This document shows, in pieces, positions 9,897-22,475 of a stretch of DNA of 64,000 bases. Both the position numbers and the translations under genes were made by a program. Each line of letters begins with the position of its first letter. The stretch's first letter is position 1. The notes beneath the pieces are model-generated. The model ran no database searches and was not told the DNA's origin. It was given only the letters and a program-made list of their open reading frames with translations. The DNA is taken from contig NC_134709.1 of the NCBI RefSeq assembly GCF_043290135.1, positions 69,521,456-69,585,455 of the forward strand. Reading direction: 5' to 3'. The DNA comes from Rhipicephalus microplus. Lineage: Eukaryota > Arthropoda > Arachnida > Ixodida > Ixodidae.

Positions 9897-12800
9897 ACGT
9901 TAGTACGTTAAAGACAAACGTTAAACAGGCGTATATGTTTAATATCCCCAGTTCTTTACAGTTGCGCGATGATGGCAGCAGCAACATGAATATTAGCAAC
10001 ACCAGAAGCGGTAAGCTGATATTAAGCGCTGCCGCTCTTGAGAACGGTAGCCATAAACACTGCTACATTAATAAACTGAAGCTGATGACACCTGACTACA
10101 ACTGATGTTAACCTTACGTGACGGCTGTATTGTAGGAGTACGTATGTAATGTTTATAAAATTGAAAAGCCAGCACTGCAACCACATTGGGTGTTTCACCT
10201 ACACAAGGGTCTATATAAAGCGTAGTTCTAAGACCTGGCGTTGCTGTGTACTAGAATACTTGATTGGCACGCAGAATGCTAGACTTATATTCCTGCTGGG
10301 ACAATGACAGTCATTCTTTGCATTTGTCCGGTCAACCCTGCCGATGTCAATGTTTTTTCTCAACAGTCAAGCGTTAAAATTACCCATGTGTGTTCTCGCC
10401 GTTCCTGGGTAGGCATAAACTGTCAGAAACCGTCAGCACATGCTGGCATACCAGTGGCACATACCCACCCCCGTGTATAGATGAATGCATGAAAGAAATT
10501 TATTACTGTCCAATAGGTCGCGCAATTGTTCTAGCCAGAAGCAGGCTGCTCCCACGTGTGCCACTGTTTTTTTGGAAAATATTTTATGACGTACGTGATG
10601 GGATTGTGACATTATTCATGTCACTACCATCTAGCTGTATTCGTCAAACCATTATACTCTCCCAAGCTTACATTGGTTTACGCCAAGATAAGAGGAGGGG
10701 GTCATGAGAGCACTAAGACGTAAGCGGCTAGATAGGTAGATAGATAGATAACAGATAGATAGATGATGTTCAAAATGCTTACAGTACGTAAAGAAATGCT
10801 TCGCATTTATTATTTCGTGGCATGACCTTCATCCAGCACGGAGTTATATTCAGGGCAAAAAAGGTACCCGGTCGTTACTTCCGGGTAGTGTTGCAGTGTT
10901 GGGTGACTTGTCACAAGGAAATTTGGTGTTCCGGCATTTTTTTCTTAACAAATTCAGTAAATAGTATTTGTGCAAACAAAAATGAGCTTGCGTGGTTTAT
11001 ACACCTGTCGAAGCCGTCTTATGCCGGAGATGGTGGTTTTTCTGAAATCTTTATATATAGCCACCAAGATGGCGAAAATTGTTTTGCTTCCCATCTATAT
11101 TAGCCTCGTCGGGCTTTCATGACTACATCTTTTCGAAACGAACACATTGCGAAGAAGTCCTATCGATTGACGAATCGGCGAACATGGGGGGGGACACGAA
11201 ACCTGATGACTGGAGAAACGTTACTCGGAACGGCTGTTTTGCCCAGCGGTACATCCGCCTTCGACATCTTTAAAAGAGATAGTCTTTCTTGAGGTACTTC
11301 GACCTGAAAACTTTGGTCTGTATGTGTATGTGTCTGTCTGTCTGTTTTTCTGTCTGTACACTTGTCTCTTTGTCCGCCGTGACGGTACCGTAAACAGCCC
11401 CAAACGACACCCCAAACGGCCAACCTCATCCGCAGCGCCCACCAATATTGCTCAAGTTTAGGCGTTCATAATTGGGTGATTGTCAATGCAAAAGCAATGG
11501 TTCCGCATATCTGAGGCAAAATAACAACACGTTAATATTCTCTATGCGTGTCTTTATGCTAGAGGAGACACATAAGTCATTCTAAGGACCACAGCGCTGA
11601 CAATGCAACACTATGTTCAAAAAGGCAAGTTTTTCTAACGCTTTGCTAAGACGACACGGTGGTGGCACCTGTCCGTCACATTACGTTCTACACTTTATTG
11701 TCTCCGAGACAGGCACGCACGCCTTCCTTTGTTTTCCAGGCACTGCGTCGTGCTCCCGACCGGGTTGCAGAAATTAGGTGCCTTTTTTCATCTTCTAACC
11801 ACTACCACCACCTTTGTTTTCGAAGATAACTACCAGAGAGCGCTTGTGTCTCACGTTTCTCGATGCGCTCGTTCGCCTTCGCTGCACGGATCGACACAGT
11901 CTAATGCAGCGCCTGTAGAGTACAAATAATAAATTTTCTCCCGCAGAACATCAAATAAACTTTTTGTTCACTCTCTCCACACGCAAGACTATCCTCCTTC
12001 AATAACACTTGCAGAGAAACATGCCGACACATGGGCCATTTCTTTTATATGACAGCTTTAAGACATGATTCCACCTGCTTCGATAGTTTCAAAAATGAAA
12101 ATATGAAGAGTTTTTTGTAGGTCTTATCTTTAGAGTATTTTCGCTGTGTGTGGTGAAGTCATACTTTTGGATGTTTTGGTGCCATGTTCAGTGTTGCCTC
12201 CTGGTATCTCTTTTTTTGTGGGTGTGTTGCTATTCTGCATTACTTGATCTAATACCCATGGGTCAGTAGCAATATTATTCTTCTTCCTAAATAATTTATT
12301 GTATATTACCGTACTTGAAAAAATGCTAGCGGAAAAGATATTACGATGAAAATTGACCGAAGACAGCAGTTATCACTGAGCAGACAAATTTGGGAACTCG
12401 TATGCTTGTTGAGTTACATCAATCACATTTTCCTTTTGTACGAAAAAAACGCTAAGCAATGGTTCCATTGGTTTATGATAATTTTCTGTTGGTATATTGG
12501 GAAACTAAATTAAAATATATTTTGCAATGTCAAATAGATCTTTGTAAGTATATTTGCAAATTATACCCTAACATTATGTTTTGAAGTAATATTATAGATC
12601 AATAAGACTACTCAAGTTTATACTAATATATAATAAATTTTATCAATGAAAATATTAAATACCACTACATTTACTCAAATGTGAAAAAATCTGGCTCAAT
12701 TTCACATGGTAACAAACTAGTTTAAAGTTGGTCTTCAGTACAAGTATTTATTTACTTCTTTTTTACAAGGCGCGGTGGCAATGACTTCGCTGCATAACTC

Positions 12801-13586
12801 CATCGATTTTGTGCACAACTCCTGATTACTCGCCGTTATAAGACAAAGCAGTTCAACTTAGGCCGACCCAGCTGACCTGCGAGCCCTTCAATCAACGACT
12901 GATTTCTAAAGCATCAGCTATCATTGGGCCAATCTGTTATATGTGCATGTGTTAATACATTCTCATTCACTTTAGCCTTGGCCGAAAGCCGTCACTTAGA
13001 TGGGTGCCGCTAAGTTTGTTTTGGCTCGAAGATTTTGGGGCATAAGTTCCGCACTCCCGTGTAAAATCGAGAAATAGTCTCCACAGTGCAATACGAAAAC
13101 GCTGTTCGAGTCAGGCGCATGTGCTGGGATTTCAGGATTTCAACACTATTTATTTGGGACCACAAAACGTTTGGAGCCCATATTCAATAACACTCCACTC
13201 TTTTGGAAGCTTCACGGCTAGAGCTCTGCAGTGACCAGTGGCGGCTGTTTTTGGCTTGTTTAGGTAGTCTTATAGTCTGTTGCCTCATCTACAAGGCTGA
13301 CAAATGTATATCTTGCCGCGTGCTGACGAGAGAGGAGTCTCTTTTTTCGGGATAAGTTCTTTTTTTTCGCTTCACACATACCTTTGTTGACGGTCTTGTA
13401 GCTTACCCTACTTAAATATAGCGTGCCCTCGAGCCTGGTGCTCCGTATCGCTATTCATTATGTTATTTCACTGTGCTGACAATATTGCAAAGATGAATCT
13501 TCTATTGTAAGAATTATTAAATCACGTGAAAAGAGTTGCTACGGAAGTTGCATCGAGGTAAAGCATCCTTCCCAAAATAATATATT
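9897..13586. other. Long gene-free stretch
   Basis: No coding sequence that I can support. It contains a (GATA)n tract at 10728-10764, a (CTGT)n tract near 11330-11358 and very AT-rich sequence at 12480-12700. The ORFs at 10390-10707, 10822-11103 and 11729-11929 have no recognisable motifs. Confidence 0.45.
10728..10764. repeat. (GATA)n microsatellite
   Basis: Imperfect tandem GATA units. Confidence 0.85.
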
Positions 13587-13699
13587 TTTTGGGGTTTATA
13601 TATGATATTGAGCGACGCTGTAGTGAAGGCCTTCGGAAATTTTAACCACCTTGGTTTCTTGAATCTGCGCCAGCAATGTTTCACACAACTATAGTCTTA
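13587..13699 (-). mobile_element. Ruka-like SINE tail, diverged
   Basis: Contains GACGCTGTAGTGAAGG and TTCGGAAATTTTAACCACC, diverged versions of the 3' body of the Ruka-like SINEs at 17760, 40732 and 43370. The tRNA head is missing. Confidence 0.6.
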
Positions 13700-13855
13700 C
13701 AGAATACATTACTGAGCACTGTAGTTGCCCGCCACGGCCGCTGTTGTCCGTAACCACTTTAATAACAACCACTAATAACACAATGGGTTGAAACCCGGGT
13801 CCGCTGCGTACCAGCCCAGTATTCTACCGCTGAGCTGCGCCAAGGCGAGCTTGAT
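13700..13855 (-). mobile_element. tRNA-derived SINE, family B (minus copy)
   Basis: The head on the minus strand has box A GGCGCAGCTCAGCGGTAGAA and box B GGGTTTCAACCC. The body has GTGGTTACGGACAACAGCGG, matching the plus-strand copy at 17549-17745. The acceptor stem does not pair, so it is not a tRNA gene. Confidence 0.65.
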
Positions 13856-15015
13856 GTCGGGAAAGAAATCGCGTTAATATGAGTAATAAACTGATTTATT
13901 TAGAACATCAAAGTAATAACCAGCTGGCCCACAATGCGAACTGCGAAGCGAGTGGGTCGAGTGCTCCACCCGTTACAACAGCTTGTGCTTGATCACCTAT
14001 TAACTGTGGCAGATACCCACTTCAAACATACCGATTCTCCAACATCGTCAGCCACTGCTTTGAAAAAAATTGCAAAAAAAGTTCCTCACAAGTGTGTACC
14101 GGATACGACGCTTCTCCGAAGAATGGCGAAGAATAGCACAGTGAATGCTGGCCTATTACACTAAAATTATGATTTTTTTACGACGTAGTGGATTGGATAC
14201 CCAGCAGTGGGCTTGTAGAAGTTACCTAAAGAGTATTTAAAAAATTGTCTAGAAAGGCTGCTCGTGTAGCTTTTGCTGTGACTGTGCTGCGTGTTTCACG
14301 CAGGTGTGGAGTTTTTACACAGACACACCATGTGTAATTATCATCATCCAAATGCGAGAGGTCTGAATTTTCATTCCAGAAGGTACATTAGTACCACAGG
14401 TCCTTTACCATTGATTTCAAAACCCCTTGAACATGCATGACTCCATGCAGTCACTTCGTCTGAACATAACCAGAGATTCGCACAGTGCGCCAAGCTATAT
14501 GGGGACTTGCGGTGATAAGCCAGAATTTCATACGCGTAGACCATTTGTACCTGGCATCTGTGTACACCTCCACTTACACAAAAATAACACTAACGTATTT
14601 TTCTGTAATGGGTTCAAACGTTTGATGTTATAGAAAGAGTATTCAAAGTTGAAAATCTTATCCTGCTCGAAAAACTTTTTGGAGAGTTTTTCTTAAAAGA
14701 GAACTGCTGCTGCTTTGGAAATCTTTCGGTAGATGGCATTAGACATTTTATTCGAGGTGGAAAATGCCATCGGCGTTGTTCTGGGTGCGCGAGTTTCTCA
14801 GTGAACTCTCATGAAGTAGCTTAAAAAATAACCAATTCTTGCACAAATTTGTGCAAGGCTTGTTCCCAACACGGTTGCTGGACAAAAAGAAAACGAGGAA
14901 GAAGAAGAAGACAAATATGACTAGTTCATAGAGAGTGCGTGCTGGTTCACAAAGTGATGGGTTTTCTACGCCACACGGCAGACTGAAGTTGCCCTACTAC
15001 ACTATATATAGCTGT
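13856..15015. other. No gene recognised
   Basis: The 76-codon frame at 13934-14164 is not recognisable. No structured repeat is seen. Confidence 0.35.
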
Positions 15016-15340
15016 GCCTTTTGCCTTTTTAAAATCTTTTTTTTTCGTGTGTGTTGCCAATCATTTTTTCTCCATTTCTTTCTCTGCCTTTCTGTATTTA
15101 TTTCTTTGTTTTTTTTCTGTTTGTCTTTTTCCTCTGGGTTGTTGTTTCTCCACCTCGTTCTATCTGTGGTTTGGCTTTCGCCTTCTATTGTTTTCCTATT
15201 TTAATAATTCTTTTCTAAATCTCTTATTCTCCGGCTATTGACTTCTCAGTCTTCTCGGCCTTTTTACTGTCTTTTTTTACTGTCTTTTTTACTGTTTGTA
15301 TTCTTAATTTTTATCTCTTTTTCACACTGTAGTCGGTCTT
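15016..15340. repeat. Pyrimidine-rich low-complexity tract
   Basis: Over 300 bases dominated by T and C, including TTTTTACTGTC repeats near 15264-15295. Long hydrophobic frames across it are composition artefacts. Confidence 0.8.
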
Positions 15341-17548
15341 TAGCCTTCTATACAATTCTGAGTCAACCCTTTCAGTGTGTTTCTATTTCCTGCTATCAAC
15401 CGTATTTATCGATAGCTCTCTTTCGATACTCGTCATCCCATTCGTCACTTGCTCCTAGAAATCGTCACACCTGTACTCTACACCATTTCTCACCACCTGA
15501 ATGCCCCATATTATGCTTCACCATCTTGCCTGGATAGCCGAACAGTTAGTACGCTCGCATTGGGTCATGACGCTTGCCATGCTGTATGCAAAAGATGATT
15601 CCCAAAATAGTCTGCGTATGTAAAATAAACACGCTGTAATATGGCAGTTGCCACATTTTCGCAAACTGTTCAAACGTGGATTCGGTTGTAGAATTGAGAA
15701 TTTCTGGGTGTGCATATGTATATGTATCTGAGTAGAATCATACAAACGGTCACCCACTGCCTGATTCTTATCCACACATTAATAAAATCCTGGTTGAATG
15801 CCCTGGATTTGGTGGACCATGCAGCACAACAAGTTGACTGCGTGGTTGACTTTGGCTAGGCGCTGTCACGATGTCTTAGGTCATGAACTCACTTCAGCGC
15901 AACCACGAGTCGTGAGTTGCATTTCCCGTGACATGCAGAAAGATCGCGCGTCTCGCTTCGGGTATGAATGAAAAAAATACCAAGGTAGTCAAAATTTCTC
16001 CGCAGCATGCCCAACGACGTGGTCATCTGTCGTATTGTGACCCTCACAGGTGGACATTCAAATTCGGTTGTGGTGGATCGTAAAAATGAAAGGACGATGA
16101 TGTATAAAATACGCAAAGGGAGCCCGCGTTCTTCATGTTAATTTAATTTTCTTGTTCTCTTACTGACAAGAAGTGATGCGTCATTATGTCAATCATTCGC
16201 AGTCAAAAAGAAGAAAGAAATCTCAACACAATTCACGCATTGTGTGAACCGACATATGCGAAGCCATCCGCGAGCAGTATACGCATGCCGCATTTCGTTG
16301 CTTTGAGCCATGTACTACAACGCGGACCAAGGTTTGTAAATCCGCCTGTCAAGTGCATAGCATGGCCTTAATAGTAGTGACGTGTTTCGTACATACCTCA
16401 TGGGCAGACGTAATGTCGTATTCACGTTTCAGAAAAAAACGTAACTTCGGTAGAAACGAAGTGTGAACCGCGTTCGTTGGGCTATTCCTACGGCAGCAAA
16501 CACCGCTAGACCATAGATTTTTTGGTCATAGGAGCATACATGTAATGTATACCGCGTCATAATAGAGCGAGTAGCCAACACTATAACCTCAGCTAACATT
16601 TCACGCGCACAACTATCGAAACAAATGCTGGTCGAGCGTTGATTTATTGCACCGTACGCCACCTCTGCTGGCTGATTGTCGCAGCGGCATTTTGGTAAGC
16701 GTTTCTTTGGTATACATTAAGATGACCAGTCATTACAAACGACATGTGGTTTTTTTTTGTTTAACTTTACCATTTATTAAAAACACCAGGCCTGCGCAGA
16801 AGGTGCAGCACAGTCACAACGAAAACTAAAAGAGCGGTCTTTCGTAGCCCTTCCTAAACACTCATTGGGTAACTGCTGCAAGAACACTTTCTGGGTACCT
16901 GCTATGGTATTACTAATGATTTCTGGGTAGTAGACCAGCATTCGCTAAGCTATTTTTCGTCATTCATATTAGAAGCGCTGTATCCGCTAAACACTCGCAA
17001 GAAATTTTGTGCCAATTGTCCATGCAGTGGCCGACTACAACGAAGAATTATGACTAAAGTGGGTATGTGTCACCGTTAATAGAGGAACAAGAACAAGCTT
17101 TTGTGATGGGTTGGAGCACTGGACGGCCCACTCGTTACGCTATTCGCAATCTGCGATGACTGGTTGTTCTTTCGCTGTTTTAAAACGCTTTATAAGCCAT
17201 ATCACCGCGATTGCTTTCCCGACATCAAGTCTGCCTAATGGAAGTTTGCAAACAAGTCCCAAGAGCCTGACTGATAATACTCCATATGACCTATGTATGT
17301 TGTTGAGACGTCATTCGCTATGGAAAAGTCGCATGATTGATAGACACGCCGAGCCACCACGTTCGACAAGATCCGTATTTCGAGAAGCAGCTGCTCAAGT
17401 GCGCAGTGTTGTTGAGACTTTTGAACCCGTTCCGGAGTGGCTTCCTCTTCTGGACGCTTGTGTGTGTTTGCCTGACTTCTGATGGAGCATGTTGTACGTA
17501 GTTCACAATTACTGGTGATAATTTCATGCTTTATAGAAACGATAAGTG
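15341..17548. other. No gene recognised
   Basis: Intergenic sequence. The 123-codon plus frame at 17111-17482 is the longest here and has no motif I know. I list it only as a possible exon. Confidence 0.3.
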
Positions 17549-17745
17549 CTGGCGTGGCTCAGTGGTAGAACACTGGGCTGGCACGCAGCGGACACGGGTT
17601 CGAACCTCACTATCTCCTTAGTTACTAAGCTTTTAATTTTTTTTATTCATTTCACGATTGTGGTTGCGGATACCGGCGGCGGCGGTCAGCTACGGTGCCG
17701 GTATCCGGAGTTTTGATCTCATGACAGCTCTCGCTGTAAAACAAA
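17549..17745 (+). mobile_element. tRNA-derived SINE, family B (plus copy)
   Basis: Box A GGCGTGGCTCAGTGGTAGAA and box B GGGTTCGAACC at the head, then a GTGGTTGCGGATACCGGCGG body ending in CTCGCTGTAAAA. The arms do not form a tRNA acceptor stem. It pairs with the minus copy at 13700-13855. Confidence 0.7.
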
Positions 17746-17759
17746 CTTTGAAATGTCTG

Positions 17760-18005
17760 ATTGATTGATTGATTTGCGGGGTTTAACGTCCCAAAACCAC
17801 CATATGATCATGAGAGACGCCGTAGTGGAGGGCTCCGGAAATTTCGACCACCTGGGGTTCTTTAACATGCACCCAAGTCTGAGCACGCGGGCCTACAACA
17901 TTTCCGCCTCCATCGGAAAGGCAGCCGCTGCCGCTGGGATTCGAACCCGTGACCTGTAGGCCAGCAGCCGAGTACCTTAGCCACTAGACCACCACGGCGG
18001 GGCAG
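17760..18005 (-). mobile_element. Ruka-like SINE with 16-bp target duplication
   Basis: Minus-strand tRNA-derived SINE. Its head has GTGGTCTAGTGGCTAAGG and GGGTTCGAATCCC boxes, its body has TTCCGGAGCCCTCCACTACG, and its tail is (TCAA)n. It is flanked by perfect copies of AACTTTGAAATGTCTG at 17744-17759 and 18006-18021. The family matches the tick Ruka SINE as I remember it. Ruka-type SINEs are transcribed by RNA polymerase III and moved by LINE enzymes. Confidence 0.9.
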
Positions 18006-18159
18006 AACTTTGAAATGTCTGTTGCGCCGTTCCTGGGTTGATACAAATCTGTCATAACATCTAGCGCACAATATTTTGCTGGGGTAGAGTTATGACGCAC
18101 GCAACAAGCAAGTAGTATTAATCGCTATGTTCATAGAGTGTCACGCCACGTTTACAATG

Positions 18160-18365
18160 GTGGAGCAGTGGCTAAAGTGCTCGGCTGGTGACCCGAAGGT
18201 TGCGGATTCAATCTCTGACGTGGCGGTGTCATTTCTATGGAGGCGCTATGGTACATGCCCGTGCACTGGCTGTGCAATGTCAATGTGCGTTAAAGAACAC
18301 ATGGCGGTGAAAATTTCCGGAGCCCTTCTTTACGGCATCTCTCATATTCATATCTTAGTTTTGGG
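18160..18365 (+). mobile_element. Ruka-like SINE, diverged
   Basis: Head GAGCAGTGGCTAAAGTGCTC, GTTGCGGATTCAATC box, then GTGCGTTAAAGAACAC and TTTCCGGAGCCCTTC. It has many substitutions against the younger copies, so it is an old insertion. Confidence 0.8.
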
Positions 18366-18956
18366 AAAAAAAACCCGCATACTATTTTTTTATAATAATT
18401 ATTATTACTATTATCGTTGTCGTCATTATTACTACTGTCACGCCGGGAAGCAGAATTCAGGAGAGTCCTCTCAAGGATGGTCAGTCTCCCTTATTCGGCT
18501 CTGAAAGTACCAGTTTTAATGCGTTCGAAAAAAAAGAACAATACAACTTCGCAGGTTTCCTGCATCGGTAAACAAAACGGGCCTCCATAAAACACTAAAT
18601 ATGATCGGATCTTGCGAGAGGCGTATTTTTCGTGAAGATACGTGGCTACTTGCGCGTTCAGTGATAGCCCACACCGTACACATATCCACTTCGCGAGGTT
18701 TTCCTTGACCACGTTTTTTATATGGTAAATGTTATCGTAGTTTTACTCGCAATGCTTTACGACTCACGTTTTAAAAGAACTCACGTTGTTTTACTCGCAC
18801 ACAGTATTCATCGATGCTGTTGTAGAGTATCAGTATCGTAACATGTTACGCGGAAAGTCACACGCGGTTGTGGTTTGCTCTTCTATAACCAAGCAATTTC
18901 GTATTGCCCAGCGCGGCGCTGATTTTGTACGTTCAGGCGTGAGCAAAAGTGAGCAG
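18366..18956. other. No gene recognised
   Basis: Contains a short imperfect (ATT)n stretch near 18390-18430. Nothing else is seen. Confidence 0.35.
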
Positions 18957-19823
18957 ACCACGGGATCGCGTGGCTGAAGGCATCGACACGCTATCTAGCG
19001 ACGTGACACCTGCTGCGGTGTGCATGCACGTCCGGTCGCATCAGTTGGCCCCCAATACATATCTATATGTCGGACGCCGTTAGGCCGCTTGTAGACAAAA
19101 CAACTGGGTGTCGTTTTCTTTGCTCATCGAGTTTGTGCCGTTATTTTACGTAGCCGCTGCAACGAGGCCAGTTTAGGGCCTGCACTAAGGTTTCCTTATT
19201 TAGACTATATTGCTCGGCTAAATGAAGGGATATCTTCATAATGATGCCTAATTAGATTTGGATGCAATTATTGCGACCCATTTGGGTGCATAGAAGCTTA
19301 ACTTCGCTCAATGTGGAAACAGCAGGCTGCACTGGACTAAATAACTTATTTACACCTAATTTTATTGGGCAATACAGTGCTCAACTAGGTTTGATTAGTT
19401 TCGGCTACACTTATACTGAGTTAACTCGGCTCATTTACATTTAACTTGGCTTAGTCGGACAAAGCAAGCCTGGCTGAGAGAACTCAATTTTGTGTTTTTG
19501 GCCTCTTGGGTCGTGCGAAGGCTTAATTATGCTAATCAACCAGTGTAAATAACGATGCGAGCCTGATGCTTGACTGGGCCTCTTCGCATCCGCTACGTAT
19601 GAGAACACTTACATTCGACGGAGGAAAGCAAGCGACACCCAGTTGTCGTCTTCGTCACGAGCGCGGTAACCTCGTGAGGCAGAGTGACATGAGAGGCCTA
19701 GTGATACTATAGCGCCTAGTATATTCTAGGCACTACACTGATACGACAGGACGTGCATGCACACTGCAGCAGGTGTCTCAGTGCTAGATGGCGCTCGATG
19801 CTTTCTACCACGCGCCCCCATGG
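18957..19823. mobile_element. Long-TIR nonautonomous DNA element
   Basis: The left end (18957-19130) and right end (19645-19823) are inverted copies over about 170 bp, diverged. Diagnostic pairs are CACCTGCTGCGGTGTGCATG on the left against its near-complement around 19755-19780, and ACAACTGGGTGTCG against CGACACCCAGTTGT. The outer ends read ACCACGGG and CCCATGGT. The AT-rich centre has no transposase frame. Confidence 0.65.
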
Positions 19824-20864
19824 TATGCACCCTAAGTGTTAACACTGACAAATGGCTGCACACTGCAAGTTATTTGCTTGTTTACCTGTTGGAGAGCAAA
19901 ACTGGCAGTGTTCGCACCCAGTTGTCTTTTTTGTGGTCAATTCCATTGGGAGAGCAGGAGCACTCAAAAACACGCTGAAAGTGCTCTCTTCAGAGCCGGC
20001 GAGATTTATTAGTCGAACATGCAAGAGCACTGTCATCCATTGGTAGAGCGAGAGTGCTTTTGCTGCGCCGGGAGCAGTCAGGAGCAGTTTGCAGTGCTCT
20101 CGCCTGAAAAGCGGAGTAAGCGCGGTACGACGAGTCATGTGGCCTTTGAACGTCATAGTCTCCGAATTTTTTTTCAGCTGGCGAGTGCGGGGGCAATGGT
20201 AGCAACCATGGGTAGTTTGACACCACTGTTTTGTACGGATCGCTACAATGACAGCTGGACGTCTGCCGAATGCGTCGTTGCGCAAACATACTTGGTATTA
20301 TAGGATAAGGAAGAGCACGTGGCTGACCGATTTAAAGCGTATTTCGCTGCTGCTTCGCAGAGAATATGCCCGGGCTTGAAATGTTTCCACCACATGGTCT
20401 CCCCGCTCATCACCCCCTTCACCTGCTCTCCGGGAGCGCGCCGCATTCCAGTGGCAGGTTGAGTGGCCCTGCTCTCAGTACTCTGCCCCCCACTCTCCAC
20501 TGGCCTGCCCACCTACTCCTGTTCTTTCAATGGAATTCGCCATAAGTGTAAACATGTTGATTCGGAGTATAGGATGTCGTTTGACGCAAGAAATTCTTCT
20601 GATTGCTTTTAGCAGTGTTGCTGAAAGAAACCATTGTGACGATGAGCATTTTTTTTTACTGGACGTGGAAGGCCGTAAAAGCAGCGACAGTGACAACGAC
20701 GATAAATGATCAGCTGTCAACTTACGAATCGCGAGTTGCACTTGTGCGTTTATGTATTTTGACGCTCGTAAGTCACTTAGAAGAGTGTGTGACAAACAGA
20801 TGTGACACCATGGGTTGACGGTGCCATGGTACATTTGCTCATATTAAGGCGCTCTCAGCCAGAA
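19824..20864. other. No gene recognised
   Basis: Several overlapping frames of 90-148 codons occur on both strands but share no recognisable motif. Repeated GAGTGCTCT-like strings near 19960-20110 suggest an unplaced repeat. Confidence 0.3.
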
Positions 20865-20990
20865 CTTTTGTGTGACCTAGGCCTCATCAAGTGTGAGGTC
20901 TATGGAACGGCTTTATGCTCTCCCATAGTATAGAATACGAAGTACTCTAAATCATTAACCACTTTTTCTAAACATAAGTTTCTTAGATAA
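20865..20990. repeat. Dispersed repeat, copy 1
   Basis: Shares GGCCTCATCAAGTGTGAGG, TTATGCTCTCCCATAG and TTAACCACTTTTTCTAAACA with 57413-57535, in the same orientation. Family unknown. Confidence 0.65.
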
Positions 20991-21337
20991 TATTTATACT
21001 TTACTGCTCTTCAGCGAAATCAAAAATGGAATCATGATTTTTTTTGTGCACTGCATCTAGCGCAGCTATTGTTGATACTATGCGGGGCCGCATGCCCACA
21101 ACCCACTCGAGTTTGACCAGCGAAGCGATACGGTTTGAGCGATCAAATATGCAGTTACTGCCACAATGCCCGCCTATCTACTCACGTCTGTAGTTTACCC
21201 GTAACTCCAGAACGGCATATAGTGACTGAGTGACTGACAATACGCAGATCTTTATCTCTGAATTCTTCTGTCGAGTTTTTCAAACAGAATTAATTGGAAT
21301 AACTAATCTCTAAATACCTGAGTACCGTGCGGTCGGT
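20991..21337. other. No gene recognised
   Basis: Nothing supportable was seen in this stretch. Confidence 0.3.
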
Positions 21338-21540
21338 ATAGGTGCCAGGTCATCGTGGCGTATTTGTTAACGACGTGGCTGATAGTTTCGCGTTGTCAAT
21401 TGCGCCTGACGCAGCTTTGATTTGTGGCTTTAGACATCACAAGTATTCTTTATTTCAAGATGCTTTACTTCATTGGGAATTATCCGTTGCAGAATATAGA
21501 CATCTTTCTTTTTTCTTGAATAGTAAATGGTTTCCCTGAA
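21338..21540 (+). pseudogene. LINE RNase H C-terminal fragment
   Basis: The frame reads VPGHRGVFVNDVADSFALS, the last RNase H motif of a non-LTR element, followed by a region ending HWELSVAEYRHLSFFL. The 5' side is cut off and the frame ends soon after. It resembles the 8370-9190 fragment in layout (RNase H then Cys tail), but the knuckle is not recoverable. Confidence 0.6.
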
Positions 21541-21904
21541 ATAGTAAACGATTTCCTACTAGAAAATGCAAATAACTATTACAAAATGTGCTCTATACCC
21601 CCCCCCCCCCTTCTTTTTATTTATATAGTCTGGTCTGGTGCCATTTCCCATGCGCTATTACTCTGAAGACATTGAAAAAATGGATAATTTTTGTTACGTG
21701 CCGTTATTTTACTAGCTACAGAAAAAAACACTTCAAAAAGTTATTCAGAAACTAAAAACTACTCGTTATTTAAAACGTTCTTTCCTAAAGTGCGTTTTCT
21801 CTGGGATTGAGTGACAGGAAATTTGCTCATCTGTATACGATTTTTTATGTGACGCAAGAAGATTTTGCTTTTAACTACATTCCTTATCAAAAAGTGGTAA
21901 TTTA

Positions 21905-22105
21905 GAACTGGTGGCGGGATAGAGTCCCGGCAGTGGCGGCTGCGTTTTCGATGGTGGTGAAACTGCTGTTGGCCCGTGTGCTCAGATTTCAGTGCATGTT
22001 AAAGAATTTCAGCTGGCCGATGCTCCCAGAGCTCTCCACTATCGCGTCTCTGACAATCATATGGCGGTTTCGGGCCGTTAAACAACAAATATCAAATCAA
22101 CACTT
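21905..22105 (+). mobile_element. Ruka-like SINE, diverged, head damaged
   Basis: Contains GGCGGCTGCGTTTTCGATGG, GGCCCGTGTGCTCAGATTTC and CATATGGCGGTTTCGGGCCG, diverged forms of the Ruka-like body and tail. Box A is not visible. Confidence 0.75.
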
Positions 22106-22475
22106 TATCTACATAATTCATTTTGAAATTTTTGTTTATTTCTGTTGCAATCGATTGCTTCCTTATTCCTTTTTAAAATAAACAAACAATTTTTTTCTTA
22201 TATTAACCGTCAGTTTTCCAGGAAATTCCATGTAGTGGGTAGGAGACAAGAAGTCAAAGCGCAAGCGAGTGCCATAACTGTGCTTGTGCTGGACGGGTTG
22301 GTGGACGCTGCTGCCGAGGTAGGCGCAGCCATTACGTACTGTAGATCGGGCAACAGAGACGCGGTCATCTCCAACTCATTGTGCAACGCGTACGAGTGAT
22401 AAAATTGCGTTTCACAGTCACTCCATTCTATTGCCAAAGCGATACTTGCCTGGACTTCTATTTTGGAGGTTTTTA

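Noticed and set aside
14935..15537. Hydrophobic ORFs
   Set aside because: T-rich low complexity gives Phe/Leu-rich frames; no gene features.
17549..17620. tRNA gene
   Set aside because: Boxes A and B are present but the acceptor arm does not pair and a SINE body follows.
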